This document shows, one piece after another, positions 44,901 to 54,839 of a stretch of 64,000 bases of DNA (position 1 is the stretch's first letter; every line of letters starts with the position of its first letter). The DNA comes from Adiantum capillus-veneris (lineage: Eukaryota > Streptophyta > Polypodiopsida > Polypodiales > Pteridaceae): positions 131,188,018-131,252,017 of the forward strand of contig CM043968.1 of NCBI GenBank assembly GCA_014529385.2, given 5' to 3'. The notes beneath the pieces were generated by a model. That model saw only the letters and a list, made by a program, of their open reading frames with translations, had not been told where the DNA came from and searched no databases. A program made the translations under genes and the position numbers.

Positions 44901-45366
44901 TAAAGAAAACGATTGGGTCTTGTTAAAGTTTCCCAAGGCTCGATTAAGGCACACGACGGGCAAGAATCGTACGGGCCACCAAAAGTACTATGCTAAACTA
45001 GCAAAAAGGTACTATGGTCCCTTCCAGATTCTTAGGCCAATCAATGAGATGGCCTATCAACTTAAGTTGCCCAATCATTGGCTCATACACAATGCTTTTC
45101 ATGTGAGCCTCTTAAAGCCTTACAAAGGAGAGCCACCTCAAGAACCAACTATTGAAGACCCACCGGAGATCGAGGACCACGAGGAGGTGCTGCAACCCGA
45201 GTCCATTCTCCGACATGAAGACAAGGTATTAAGAGGCGGTAAGACTATCCGACGATATCTTATTAAGTTTAAGAATTATCCTTTTGAAGATGCTAGATGG
45301 ATGCAAGGCATACAATTAAAGGATAACCTAAACCTTGTCAATGCTTACAATGCTTCCCAAGAGTAA
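41944..45366 (+). CDS. Pol of gypsy element 1 (PR, RT, RNase H, IN, chromodomain)
   Basis: 1140 codons from ATG 41944, in frame with gag; the frame is open from 41833. Protease: LFDPGSTHNFIS (Asp 36), a DPG variant of the D-S/T-G motif. RT: CVDYRALNRITIKNRFPVPR, FSRIDLKSGYHQIRI, then GVFFDNIIIYS, where Asn 385 (AAT, 43096-43098) replaces the second catalytic Asp; element 2 has FDD there. RNase H: FEVQCDACG, YEKELLAVLHAL, LRTDHQSLKYF. Integrase: HAPPYAGHRG with CVVCQKT (HHCC finger), VDFIFGLPK, VSDRDPRMTSNFW, HPQTDGQSEIAN. Chromodomain near residues 1085-1135: YLIKFKNYPFEDARWM. It is otherwise unbroken. With Asn at that site the encoded RT should be inactive. Confidence 0.93.
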   Translation: MVEIQEEEIHQTHHKGSPLCHAWGKVREHDAFILFDPGSTHNFISMELATKLGIQSYEMGDILPADSAFKGQEASVTPLIGKLRLHVQGYVDKEDFFISPLKHEDVIVGAPWFDRRAAHVKFPERRISFKFREKDMYIDAREMGNTIPIVHTPAFNKSIKSSISVYMIFVKDSQNEPNALAKENKSNQKELELSNFLKGFQDVFIDDIPSELPPKRGNDDHAIELLPGSSPPNKPPYRVSQAQQEEIMRQVHELIEKGMVRPSSSPFFSPVLLVQKKDGTYRMCVDYRALNRITIKNRFPVPRVEDLFDKLQGSTYFSRIDLKSGYHQIRIVDQDIVKTAFRTTFGLYEYIVMPFGLTNAPATFNRLMEKLFRLHRTFTGVFFDNIIIYSNSLEEHKQHLQVIFQVLRENKLYVNRKKSEFFLQEIQYLGHIISQDGIQMDPSKLEVIKGWPKPRNLYELRSFIGMCAYYRRFIEKFSQIAGPLHDLTKKNVRYTWSAKENNAFEKLKEKLISQHLLTLPDLSKPFEVQCDACGDCLGAVLLQEGHAIGYESRRLDPVEQALGIYEKELLAVLHALDSWKHYLLGTPFILRTDHQSLKYFMTQTKLSDKQMRWANFLSQFHFHIAHIAGKHNHVADALSRRPRVNAVSIATHNDLSLMIDEYAIDPDFRDVISALALGKKEEPFTIQDGYLLYGNRLCVTNSLREKVMYESHAPPYAGHRGIQSTLKGIETYFYWPTMKVNIHEYVSKCVVCQKTKFDRGKQLGLLQPLPIPNSPWESISVDFIFGLPKSIHGNTGIWTIVDRFSKQAHFIPVKKTIKAHQMATLFISQIFKYHGLPMSIVSDRDPRMTSNFWKGLFENLGTRLNFSSAYHPQTDGQSEIANLTILDLLKAYVTEVDQRSQWEKYLPLVEYAYNNTVHTSTGKAPFEVIEGRSKSPLLLKVHGKIFAADEYSRDLQESFQKIKDAISISQQRQKAAADKHRRAQPFKENDWVLLKFPKARLRHTTGKNRTGHQKYYAKLAKRYYGPFQILRPINEMAYQLKLPNHWLIHNAFHVSLLKPYKGEPPQEPTIEDPPEIEDHEEVLQPESILRHEDKVLRGGKTIRRYLIKFKNYPFEDARWMQGIQLKDNLNLVNAYNASQE

Positions 45367-45685
45367 GCAAATGTACAAAATGTTAAAAATCAACAAAAAT
45401 TTTTGTCTTATAAGACTCTCTTTTTCTTTATTTGTGCACAAAAATGAAGTAGTATGCATGCTTAGATCAAGTTTGCGGAGACGACGTCTCCCGAACACCA
45501 AGTAGAGCTTGTCACTCTACTATGGAAGATTGATAGGACTAATGTGCAGACATGCTTGCGGCAGCCTCAGGCTCTCAAGCGCCAAATGGACTAGTCATCC
45601 ATTATGGAATGATGTCGTAGGGTAACATAGGGATCCTCTACCCGCTAAGAAAAGAACTCATGCATATGCTTTATCTTCTCTACAC

Positions 45686-45705
45686 CATAGTCGAGGACGA
45701 CTATG
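45686..45705 (+). promoter_or_regulatory. Conserved hairpin before the PPT
   Basis: CATAGTCG-AGGA-CGACTATG, a perfect 8-bp stem with a 4-base loop, less than 10 bases upstream of the purine tract. It is identical in element 2 (59040-59059). Confidence 0.7.
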
Positions 45706-45710
45706 ATTTC

Positions 45711-45723
45711 AAGAGAGAGGTAA
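45711..45723 (+). promoter_or_regulatory. Polypurine tract of gypsy element 1
   Basis: AAGAGAGAGGTAA directly before the right LTR. Confidence 0.75.
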
Positions 45724-47315
45724 TGTCATAATAATCAATATCTAATTCTCCTAAATGATTTTCTCATATTAAACTGATCATTTAATGTGGGGAAGTGCCA
45801 AGGGAGAAAAAGCTAGAATATTGGTTAAGTTAGCAGACCGGCCACAGTAGGGATCCAAAGCAGGGAAAATAGGGATCCAAAGGGGGGGCCATCTGCAAAA
45901 GAGCCATGTGAAACAACGGGCTAAAAAGACCCTAAGGTTCAACCCATTAAGACTTCCAAAATGCTAAGGTTCCAAAATTCAAAGGTTGTGTCCAAAGGTC
46001 AACCTTAGGGAAAATTGGATGCTTAGTGTGTGCCCAAAAAGTCTTTCTACATCCCTACATGGGAGGGGGTGAGCCCCAAAGCTAGGGGATGAGAGAGAAA
46101 GCCACACACACACACACACAGGCTCCCTTTACACAAAGGGAATGAGGGACACATGTCAGCTCCCTAGGCCAGATGCCCACAAGGTATGCCCAATTCCTAT
46201 TGGAAGACCCTTGAAGTGGACCAATGAGAATTAGGCTAGAGTAAATCTAGTTTAATTAATTTAAAAACATTTAATAAAAGAAACCAATAAGAATTAAGTG
46301 TCCTAGAAGACTATTGGGCAGTCTCCCAAGGGGTCCAATGAGCATTCAGGAGCCCCATGGCTTGCCTGATTCCTATTGGCCAGGAGGCAAAGGGGTCCAA
46401 TGAGAGTTTAGTTTAATTATTTAATTATCTAAAGCTCTCACAAAAGGGGAAAGGGGGACACATGTCAGAAGGCTATCACTTATGCTGCTTAATCCCTATT
46501 GGCTTGACCTGGGGAGGTCCAATGAGGCAAAAGCCAGACTAACTTAGCAGCTAGGGCTCGCCCAAGAGAGAGAGGGGGCTGATTTTTGCTTGGCATTGAC
46601 ACACACACTCTCACACTTGACCATGTGTGAAGGGAAAATACTCTATCTCCTCCCAAGCTTTAATGGAGAGCTCATCACCTACTCCAAGCTTGTGAGATAG
46701 AAGCCTACATCAACACTCTCTTGGCATGTGGATGCAAATCCAACCAAGAGCCAAGCTTCAATGCATGCTCATCTTCTCTACCAAGCTAATTACTAAGCTA
46801 AGCTATGCTAATATGAGTGATTATGTGAGGAGATGTACTTCTTTCTCGTAAGATACTTCTTTTTCCTCTCAATCTACTCTCATACCCTGCTAGCTCTCAC
46901 CATCTTCGAAGGTGTGTGAGGTCTTGGGTCTGAGAACGGGGATAATTCAAGTTGTGTTTGATTAAGTGTTTTGCTTGGTGTATGAAGCTTCCATCTTCAT
47001 TGCACTAGCTCGTCTTGAAGGAACACAAAGAATTGTATTGTACAATGTCTCTCTTGATGGGAGAAACCATAATACAAAGCCTTTTGGAGGGGGGACCGGC
47101 TCCATGCAAATCCGGTCCTCAACTGTTGTCAATAGCTTAATTGCTCTCTCTTTTGAAAGTATTGTCGATGCTATCTAACTAGGTGTTATGCTTTTTGTTG
47201 CTCTCTCCACCCAAGCACTCTTGTAATTCTCATTAGGAATCAACTCTAATGAAATGCTCACTATGTTCATGCTAATTTCCGCTACACATAAGATTTTAGG
47301 CCATTAAATGTTACA
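45724..47315 (+). repeat. Gypsy element 1, 3' LTR
   Basis: 1592 bp, followed by CCCTG. Confidence 0.97.
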
Positions 47316-47710
47316 CCCTGTACTAGTGTACAAGGTATGGAAAGATCCTTGAAGTCTTGCATTGTTTTCCATCATAGATTTGAATTGATATACATTTGCA
47401 CTGCACAATATGAGAGCTATAATCCTTAATTGGATGAAATTAGATTTTATATATTGAATTGAATGCATAAGGGGGCTACAATCCTTCATTCGGTACAAGT
47501 GGTCCTCAATTATGTAATTGTATTGAAGATTTAATTGCCTTGTTTTATACATTGGTTTATATAGGGAAGGCATTACGTATTATGAAATATTTTTAGTGCA
47601 TGAGATGGCCAATTATCAACATTATTTCTTTGTGTGTGTTTTGAAAATAATAATCATCATTTCAATGTAAATGTTGATGATTCTTTGTAGCATGTGAAAA
47701 TAGTTTGTGT
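47316..47710. other. AT-rich spacer between the two gypsy elements
   Basis: No gene or element recognised. Before insertion of element 1 this joined directly to 38409. Confidence 0.5.
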
Positions 47711-48427
47711 CTTAAAGGAGGCTACATTTTAGTCTAACACAATGCTACACACACACAAACACACACAACTCATGTGTGTAAGAAGAACTCCATCTCCTTC
47801 TCCAATCATTGAGAAGTAGAGGCCTACACCAACAACTCTTCGCTATGGAATGCAAATGCAACCAAGAACCAAGCTTCAATGGCATGCTCATCTCTTGTAC
47901 CATGCTAATTACTAAGCTAAGCTATGCTATTAGAGTGATTATGTGAGGAGAATACTTATTTCTCGTAAGATACATCTTCTTCCTCTCAATCTATCCTCAT
48001 TCCCTGCTAGCTCTCACCATTTTTGAAGGTGTGTGAGGTCTTGGGACTAAGGCTAGGGACACTAGGTGTGTTTTTCAAGTATAATTTGGTGCATGAAGCT
48101 TCCATCTTCATTGCACCAACGCATTTTATCAAGGAACACAAGAATTGTAATGAAAAAAACTCTTCTTTGATGGGACAAGCTATAATACAAAGCCTTTATG
48201 GAGGGGGAACCGGCTGCATGTGAATCCGGTCCTCAACTGTTGTCAATTGTTCTATTTCTCTCTCTTTTCAAGTATTGTCAATGCCAAATTAGCTAGGTGT
48301 AAATTGCTATGTTTCATTTTCAAATTAAGTACTCTATCTATGCTCATTAGGAGCTTGTTCTTAATAAAATGCTCACTATGTTATCAATTTCCGCTACACA
48401 CAAGCTACTAGTGCATTAAATGTTACA
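47711..48427 (+). repeat. Left LTR fragment of gypsy element 2
   Basis: Aligns with the 3' half of the family LTR; homology begins around the CTAACACAATGCTACACAC block and ends AAATGTTACA. The 5' half with the TGTCATAA start is absent. Confidence 0.8.
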
Positions 48428-48428
48428 T

Positions 48429-48440
48429 TGGTATCAGAGC
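48429..48440 (+). promoter_or_regulatory. Primer binding site of gypsy element 2
   Basis: TGGTATCAGAGC, exact initiator-Met type PBS. Confidence 0.95.
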
Positions 48441-48839
48441 TATGGGTTTCTCTTTTCTTGCTCAAGAAGAGAGGTCCTCAAGCTTGTTACAAATGGTTGG
48501 TGTTATTAATTGTAAAAGTATAAGTAGAATAGGAATTTTTCATCCTTGAAGCATGCCTACTTTATGCAGTTAACGGGGACACTGTTGAGAGCTATGGTCT
48601 TAAAAATGGAGTCCTATGGGGATTGCCTTTGGCTTAACCATTGTTGTGCTATTACAAGCTTGACACGAACAGGTGTTGTCTTGGCTCTGTCGAACCCTCT
48701 CTTCTATTCCTTGCAATCAATAATATTCGAGCCACGGGTATAGATGCCTGAGTGCTTATCTTTGAAGGTAAAGAGGAGTAGCAACTAGGGCTTGAAGTGC
48801 CAAAGTACAAGTAAACATTTACACCTAAAATTTGCTAGT

Positions 48840-49970
48840 ATGGCTAACAAGGGAAAAGAGATTGAAATGAATGTTGATAGCATTGATTTTGCTAATGAAA
48901 GAGCAACTAATGATGCCCCTATGCTTGTTAACTATCTTGTTTCTAGTCTTCAACAAACCCTGTGCAACCCATCCCTCCAAGGTGAAGTGCTATAGCAATT
49001 GTGCACCCATGGTATTCTCCAAACTCCCTACCAAGAAGAGAGAGTACCTAGGAAAGCTCTTGGTGAGACTTCCAAAAGAGAACTCTCTCCGATAAGGGAA
49101 GAAGAGAGAATCCGTATGAAGGGCTCAAAAATTTACTACTTGATGATGCATCTCCCTCTCAAAGGAGAACCCAAGTTTCAACGGTACAGCCCCCACCAAA
49201 AGAACGAGAAAGAAGTGAGTCTCTTACCACCTCGGTGGAGCTAGCTCCATGAAGACGGTGGGAAAAATGCTCTCCAACACCCCCTAAAAGGAGAAGACCA
49301 TTTCATACTTCTCTACACCATAATTCAAAGAGGGAGAGAGAAAACAAGAGAAGAAAAAGGCAAGAAAGAGGTCACCCTCTTCTCCATCTTCCTCATTCTC
49401 TTCCTCTTTTGAAGAAAGTGATCGTGCAGACAAGGAGGAACAAGGAAAGAAAAAGGCAAGAAAATAGGTCACCCTCTTCTCCATCCTCCTCATACTTTTC
49501 CTCTTCTGAAGAAAGTGATGGTGCAGCTCTTGAACCACCTAAAAGAAGAGGCCATAGGAAATCCTATGCCGCATGGAATAGGTCATCCAAGCTTAAAAAA
49601 TTCAAAGTTGGAGGAAAGAACATCTCTTTTCTTACCTACGATGGCACCTTTGGTGCTACAGACAAAGTCTTGGCCTTTATCCATCAATTCGATGCGGTGT
49701 TTGGAGATGAGGGCTTCACGGAGTCCTCTAAGCTACATCATATAGCTATGTTTTTTCAAAAGTCCGCTAGGCAATGGTGGTCTAGCCTACGAGCAAACAG
49801 TGAAGCTCCACCAACATGGAAAGCTTTAAGAGCTTCCATCATGAAGGATTTTTTTTCTACCGATGCCAAAGACAAAGTATTCACCAAATGGCGAAGCAGC
49901 TTGAAGCTCTCTCCCTAGGAATCCATTCACAAATATGTAGACAAGTTTTGGGATTTAATCTCAAAGCCGT
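48840..49970 (+). pseudogene. Gag of gypsy element 2, part 1 (broken)
   Basis: Starts ATG 48840 (MANKGKEIEM). A stop near 48992 and several frameshifts follow. The SR-like region is present with repeated KKARK/SPSSPSS blocks. The Gag core is readable at 49409-49918 (SYAAWNRSSKLKKFKVGGKN, ISFLTYDGTFGATDKVLAFI). It ends at 49970, where the nested element begins. Confidence 0.9.
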
Positions 49971-51104
49971 TGTGGGTGGGATGGAAACACACAAAACGCC
50001 TCTATAACGACCCGACACACACTCTTGGGAAGAAACACACACACACTATGGGGCACCACTCGGCTTACACAACAGTCCTGGCCGAGACAGGGAACACACC
50101 GACGGAGTGAGAGGAGAGAGACTAACCACTTACCCACTCCACACAGAGACACACACACCCAAAAAAATCAGCGCAAAAGAGGATAAATTTTGATATTTAG
50201 ATACAAATGAGCTTAGGCCACCACCAATGAGGCAAATAGCTCACACAATATGGGTAAAACATGCCAGATACAATCACAAACTGGAGCAGAAACTTCATTC
50301 ATAGTAGAAACTTACACAGCCAAAACAGAAGAAAAAAAGAGAGTAATTTGGCAAAATGGACAGCGCCATCACGTCCGGAACGACCCAAAACCCCAGTCTA
50401 CAATGTCAAAGTGCTCAAATCCGACCTCGGATGAGCAGTTTACGGCCAAAACAGGCTCCAAAAACACCAAAAACACACCTGCGGCTGTTCCTCCTCTTCT
50501 CTCCACGTTTTTTCTGGTCTTCTCTCTATTTTTTCAGTTCCCACACTTAGCTTTTTTACTTGGGCACCCTTGGCCTTTTAGATGACCTCAAACGGACCCC
50601 AAACAGGCCAAAAACTGACCTCGCAGTGCATAGGTGTCACCTTTTTGCATCCATACGCACACCTGGCAGTCAACATTTTTCAATAATTCATCTCGCAACC
50701 ACGTGAAGTGGCCCCAAAAGATGGTCCTCATGATGACATTTCTGCATAATTATCACAAGAAAACATCCACGTTGTGTCCATACTTCTCCACGTGCAAGTA
50801 TTGACCCCATTCACCGTCCTGACGTCACTAGATGCCATATGACGCACCTGCTTACCTCATGTCGTCGGCCCGCGGATAGCTTCCTCGAGAAGTTTTGCGC
50901 GCTACCAACTCCTCATTATTGTAGAAAAAACACACTGGTACTGGTAATAGTGAGAATCGATGCACTATGTACATGGTGTCCTACCTGTACACATGTGGGC
51001 CCCACGTAACCACCTGGCTCTAGAAAATGGGCAATACTTTATTTGATGCACCATGCATGAGTATGTACATATGCGCAATCCCTTGCTCCAAAAAACTGCT
51101 GACA
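49971..51104 (-). repeat. TR-GAG element LTR (left, 3' LTR in element orientation)
   Basis: 1134 bp, partner of 53706-54839. Confidence 0.93.
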
Positions 51105-51154
51105 TAATTTGCCCACCCCCTAGCCTGCTAGAGCATTCATGCTCAGCATCAGCA

Positions 51155-52720
51155 CTAGTAGATGCTCATTCCACCTGGATTAAAAGGCCAAAGGCATATT
51201 GCCTGATTCACAAGAAGCATCATAACACCACACCTACATTTTTCAACAATCAACCAAAATGCACCATAGGCATATCCAACTAACACATCCACCCTGTCTG
51301 GAGTTCCAAAAGCCTTAATATTGCATGCCACATTCAACCCAACCGATAGAGACAACTCAAGTGACTCATCAACTGGCATCTTGGCTTCACCAGCCATAGC
51401 AACAACATGCAAATCATGCACCCAAGTAGCTAAAAGCATTGTGTGAAGGTAAAGTTGTTGATATCCTAAACACAAAAGTATCCCCGCAGCACACATATCC
51501 CTAGCATAGACATCCACATAGCTGAGATTGGACTCATATATGCCAAACCCCTGCTCATCATCATAAGCATACTCATCATCACACATAACTTTATCCACAT
51601 CATAATCATGCCTAGCACCACTATCCATAGCTTCTAGCATGGGTTCATCAGTCTCCAAGAATACAGATCCCTGCTCTAAACCACAATCATGCTCACCAAT
51701 CGGTTCAATCACTGCACATACATCAAAATATGGCTTCAAAACAGGCTCCACATCCAACAAATCCACAAAATGGCTCTCAACCTTGCCCTCTTCCCTAATT
51801 TCCAAGGAACTAGTATCCAAAGATACGTGCTCATCATCAATAACGTCAACCTCACACTCACACCCAGAATCACAAGGTACACAAGTAGCCAATGCATCCT
51901 CTTCAAGACTTTTTAATCCTGTATCCAAAGAATTACTCACCTCTTTAGGCTCTTCCATAAACCTGTCAACCCGCAAGACCTCTTTACGCTTCACAATAGA
52001 CCTTGAGAAGAAACGAGAAACATCATAGGATAGGCTACTTTTCACCTGCTTAGGCTTAACTTCATCTTCCATGCCAAATCCATCTTGCACATGCATACCT
52101 GTACTGATACCATGTTCCTCAAGACGCTTAAACTTCCATTCCTTTTGCTTTGCAATGCACACTCCATCTTCAAAAGACTCGGGCCTCTTCAACTCAGCCT
52201 CGAACCGCAACCAAGGTGACAAACCATCAACAAAAAAACTTTTCTTCAATGAACAAGGGGGGGTCTCATCCTTAAGAGCAACACACCAACGAGTCCATAA
52301 ATATGTAAAACCTTGTACATAGGCATCAACACCTTGACAAGAACCTTGCTTAAGAACATTGAGCTCATTCCATACTGCATTTGCATCTTCAAAAACCTGG
52401 AAACGCTCTAAAAAAGCTTCTATAAACTTGTCAAGACTCAAACCATAAGAAGAATCCACTGCTTCTTTAGCTTCCAAATCCATGAACCAAACACGGGCCT
52501 CATCTTTCAAAAGCAATCCAAATAGCCTCAAAATCTTCTCCTCATCACACATATTGTTGCTTATGCATGCCACCTCGACTTGCTCCAGAAAGTCTTCCGC
52601 ATCTTCACCATTTCTTCCATGAAATTCCGGATAAGAGAAAGCCATGGCTACCCAAGTTATGATGCTTTGAGAACCCCTTCGAACACACGTGCAAGAACCC
52701 AAAACTTTTGACTGACTCAA
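51155..52720 (-). CDS. Gag-like protein of the non-autonomous LTR element
   Basis: Minus-strand frame of 521 codons. The likely start is Met 26 (ATG at 52645-52643, MAFSYPEFHGRNGEDAEDFL), which gives 496 residues. The N-terminal about 190 residues have the retrotransposon Gag pattern (LFGLLLKDEARVWFMDLEAK, FIEAFLERFQVFEDANAVWN, FFVDGLSPWLRFEAELKRPE). No CCHC knuckle and no protease motif follow. The C-terminal part is acidic, then has two hydrophobic stretches (AAGILLCLGYQQLYLHTMLL and, near the end, AYGAFWLIVEKCRCGVMMLL), unusual for Gag. The frame is intact. Trans-acting enzymes from another element would be required for movement. Confidence 0.85.
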   Translation of the reverse strand: MSQSKVLGSCTCVRRGSQSIITWVAMAFSYPEFHGRNGEDAEDFLEQVEVACISNNMCDEEKILRLFGLLLKDEARVWFMDLEAKEAVDSSYGLSLDKFIEAFLERFQVFEDANAVWNELNVLKQGSCQGVDAYVQGFTYLWTRWCVALKDETPPCSLKKSFFVDGLSPWLRFEAELKRPESFEDGVCIAKQKEWKFKRLEEHGISTGMHVQDGFGMEDEVKPKQVKSSLSYDVSRFFSRSIVKRKEVLRVDRFMEEPKEVSNSLDTGLKSLEEDALATCVPCDSGCECEVDVIDDEHVSLDTSSLEIREEGKVESHFVDLLDVEPVLKPYFDVCAVIEPIGEHDCGLEQGSVFLETDEPMLEAMDSGARHDYDVDKVMCDDEYAYDDEQGFGIYESNLSYVDVYARDMCAAGILLCLGYQQLYLHTMLLATWVHDLHVVAMAGEAKMPVDESLELSLSVGLNVACNIKAFGTPDRVDVLVGYAYGAFWLIVEKCRCGVMMLLVNQAICLWPFNPGGMSIY

Positions 52721-52749
52721 TCCCTAGAAACTTCAATGGAGCTCAACTT

Positions 52750-53686
52750 TAGATAAGGACAAAAACATGCATATCAAATGAGTTTTCATAGTTACTCATC
52801 GGAATTACAACAGGCAAAGGACATTCCAGGATCTCTCGTAATCTTCTTGGCCCGAACATAAAGACTATGTGGCACTGCTGGAAAAAAATATTCTTGGATA
52901 CATGAACATTTATTTGGATTCTCTGAGTTAAATGAAAAGGAGTGAATTGAGGGCCATTTTGATCATCCATTAAATACCATGAAGCTCCCAAGAAGGCACA
53001 CCTGACTTATCCTCTGATTTTGCCAAAATTTCAGCATCATCACAGCATAAATGGCTCAGAAGACCAAAAAACCAGCCATCATAACTTGGAAAATTTTTGA
53101 CAGAGTTTCCCCAGAAGTAGAGCAGTAGGAACCCAAAATATAGACTGTATATGTATGCATAAACTGTCAACAATAGAACCCGAGCATCAAATAGGACTCC
53201 CTAGTACATAGCCTATGGCGAGGTCATGAAAAGGATGCTCCAGCCACCTGTATCACCGAAAGGATCTCCACATTTGAGAATCCCCCAGCTCAATAAAACC
53301 TCACGCTATCGACCCTCACACGAAGGCTTATGCAAATCTCGTATAGTCAAGTCTCAGAAATCACTATCTTCCAGACCAAGTCTCAGAAATGGCTAGGAAT
53401 ACCAAATAAAACCAAATATGGCTCCACAAAGGCGTACAATGGCAGCTTCCACAAGTAACGTACAATCCAGTAGACAATGCGCTCAAACAGGCGCCAAGTG
53501 ATGCATACGCACAACAACTGTAAGTGACATCACTACTAGTATATCACTGTACTCCAGATACCTGTACCTGTGTGAATCACCTGTACCTATACCTGTCCAT
53601 GTAACCTGTAACCTGTAATCTGCAACCTGCAACCTGTAATCTCGAAGCTTGAATCTCGAAGCAGAAGGTACTCGAAGAAGATCTTC
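52750..53686. other. Leader of the TR-GAG element
   Basis: Untranslated region between PBS and gag (minus strand). No gene seen. 53550-53660 is a run of imperfect AACCTGTA/ATCTGCAACC repeats. Confidence 0.6.
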
Positions 53687-53705
53687 CGTGGGGGCGCCAA
53701 AAGAA

Positions 53706-54839
53706 TGTGGGCGGGATGGAAACACACAGAACGCCTCTATAACAACCCGACACACAATCCTGGGAAGAAACACACACACACTATGGGGCACCACTCGGCT
53801 TAGACAACACACCTGGCCGAGACAGGGAACACACCGACGGAGTGAGAGGAGAGAGACTAACCACTTACCCACTCCACACAGAGACACACACACCCAAAAA
53901 AATCAGCGCAAAAGAGGATAAATTTTGATATTTAGATACAAATGATCTTAGGCCACCACCAATGAGGCAAATAGCTCACACAATATGGGTAAAACATGCC
54001 AGATACAATCACAAACTGGAGCAGAAACTTCGTTCATAGTAGAAACTTACACAGCCAAAACAGAAGAAAAAAAGAGAGTAATTTGGCAAAATGGACAGCG
54101 CCATCACGTCCGGAACGACCCAAAACCCCAGTCTACAATGTCAAAGTGCTCAAATCTGACCTCGGATGAGCAGTTTACGGCCAAAACAAGCTCCAAAAAC
54201 ACCAAAAACACACCTTCAGCTGTTCCTCCTCTTCTCTCCACGTTTTTTCTGGTCTTCTCTCTGTTTTTTCAGTTCCCACACTTAGCTTTTTTACTTGGGC
54301 ACCCTTGGCCTTTTAGATGACCTCAAACGGACCCCAAACAGGCCAAAAACTGACCTCGCAGTGCATAGTTGTCACCTTTTTGCATCCATACGCACACTTG
54401 GCACTCAGCATTTTTCAATAATGCGTCTCGCAACCACGTGAAGTGGCCCCAAAATATGGTCCTCATGATGAACTTTTTGCATAATTATCACAAGAAAACA
54501 TCCATGTTGTGTCCGTACCTCTCCACGTGCAAGTATAGACCCCATTAGCCGTCCTGACGCCACTAGATGCCATATGACGGACCTGCTTACCTCATGTCGT
54601 CGGCCCGCGGATAGCTTCCTCAAGAAGTTTTACGTGCTACCAACTCCTCATTATTGTAGAAAAAACATACTGGTACTGGTAATAGTGAAAATCGATGCAC
54701 TATGTACATGGTGTCCTACCTGTACACATGTGGGCCCCATGTAACCACCTGGCTTTGGAAAATGGGCAATACTTTATTTGATGCACTATGCATGGGTATG
54801 TACATATGCGCAATCCCTTGCTCCAAAAAACTCCTGACA
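53706..54839 (-). repeat. TR-GAG element LTR (right, 5' LTR in element orientation)
   Basis: 1134 bp, partner of 49971-51104. Confidence 0.93.

Larger units (their letters stand above)
38410..47315 (+). mobile_element. Ty3/gypsy chromovirus, full-length and very young (element 1)
   Basis: 8906 bp with LTRs 38410-39999 and 45724-47315, TG..CA ends, and CCCTG on both sides (38405-38409, 47316-47320). The domain order protease-RT-RNase H-integrase plus a C-terminal chromodomain identifies a chromovirus. By eye the LTRs differ at about five bases and one CA repeat unit in 1590 (about 99.7% identity), so insertion is recent. Its LTR type also occurs as solo LTRs at 22582 and, more diverged, 20290, and in element 2. 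Confidence 0.98.
49971..54839 (-). mobile_element. Non-autonomous gag-only LTR retrotransposon (TR-GAG type), nested in element 2
   Basis: Two LTRs of exactly 1134 bp (49971-51104, 53706-54839), TGTGGG..CTGACA on the plus strand, about 97-98% identical by eye. The element is on the minus strand: its PBS (TTGGCGCCCCCACGG) lies beside the right LTR near 53687-53701 and its purine tract (AGGGGGTGGGCAAATTA) beside the left LTR near 51105-51122. Flanks are GCCGT and CCGCT, an imperfect duplication. Both flanks are element 2 gag. The only coding region is one Gag-like protein; no protease, RT or integrase is present in the 2.6-kb interior. Confidence 0.92.

Noticed and set aside
50250-50585. A 111-codon frame found twice (also 53985-54320)
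   Set aside because: It lies within both LTRs of the gag-only element, on the strand opposite to the element's gag; no domain.
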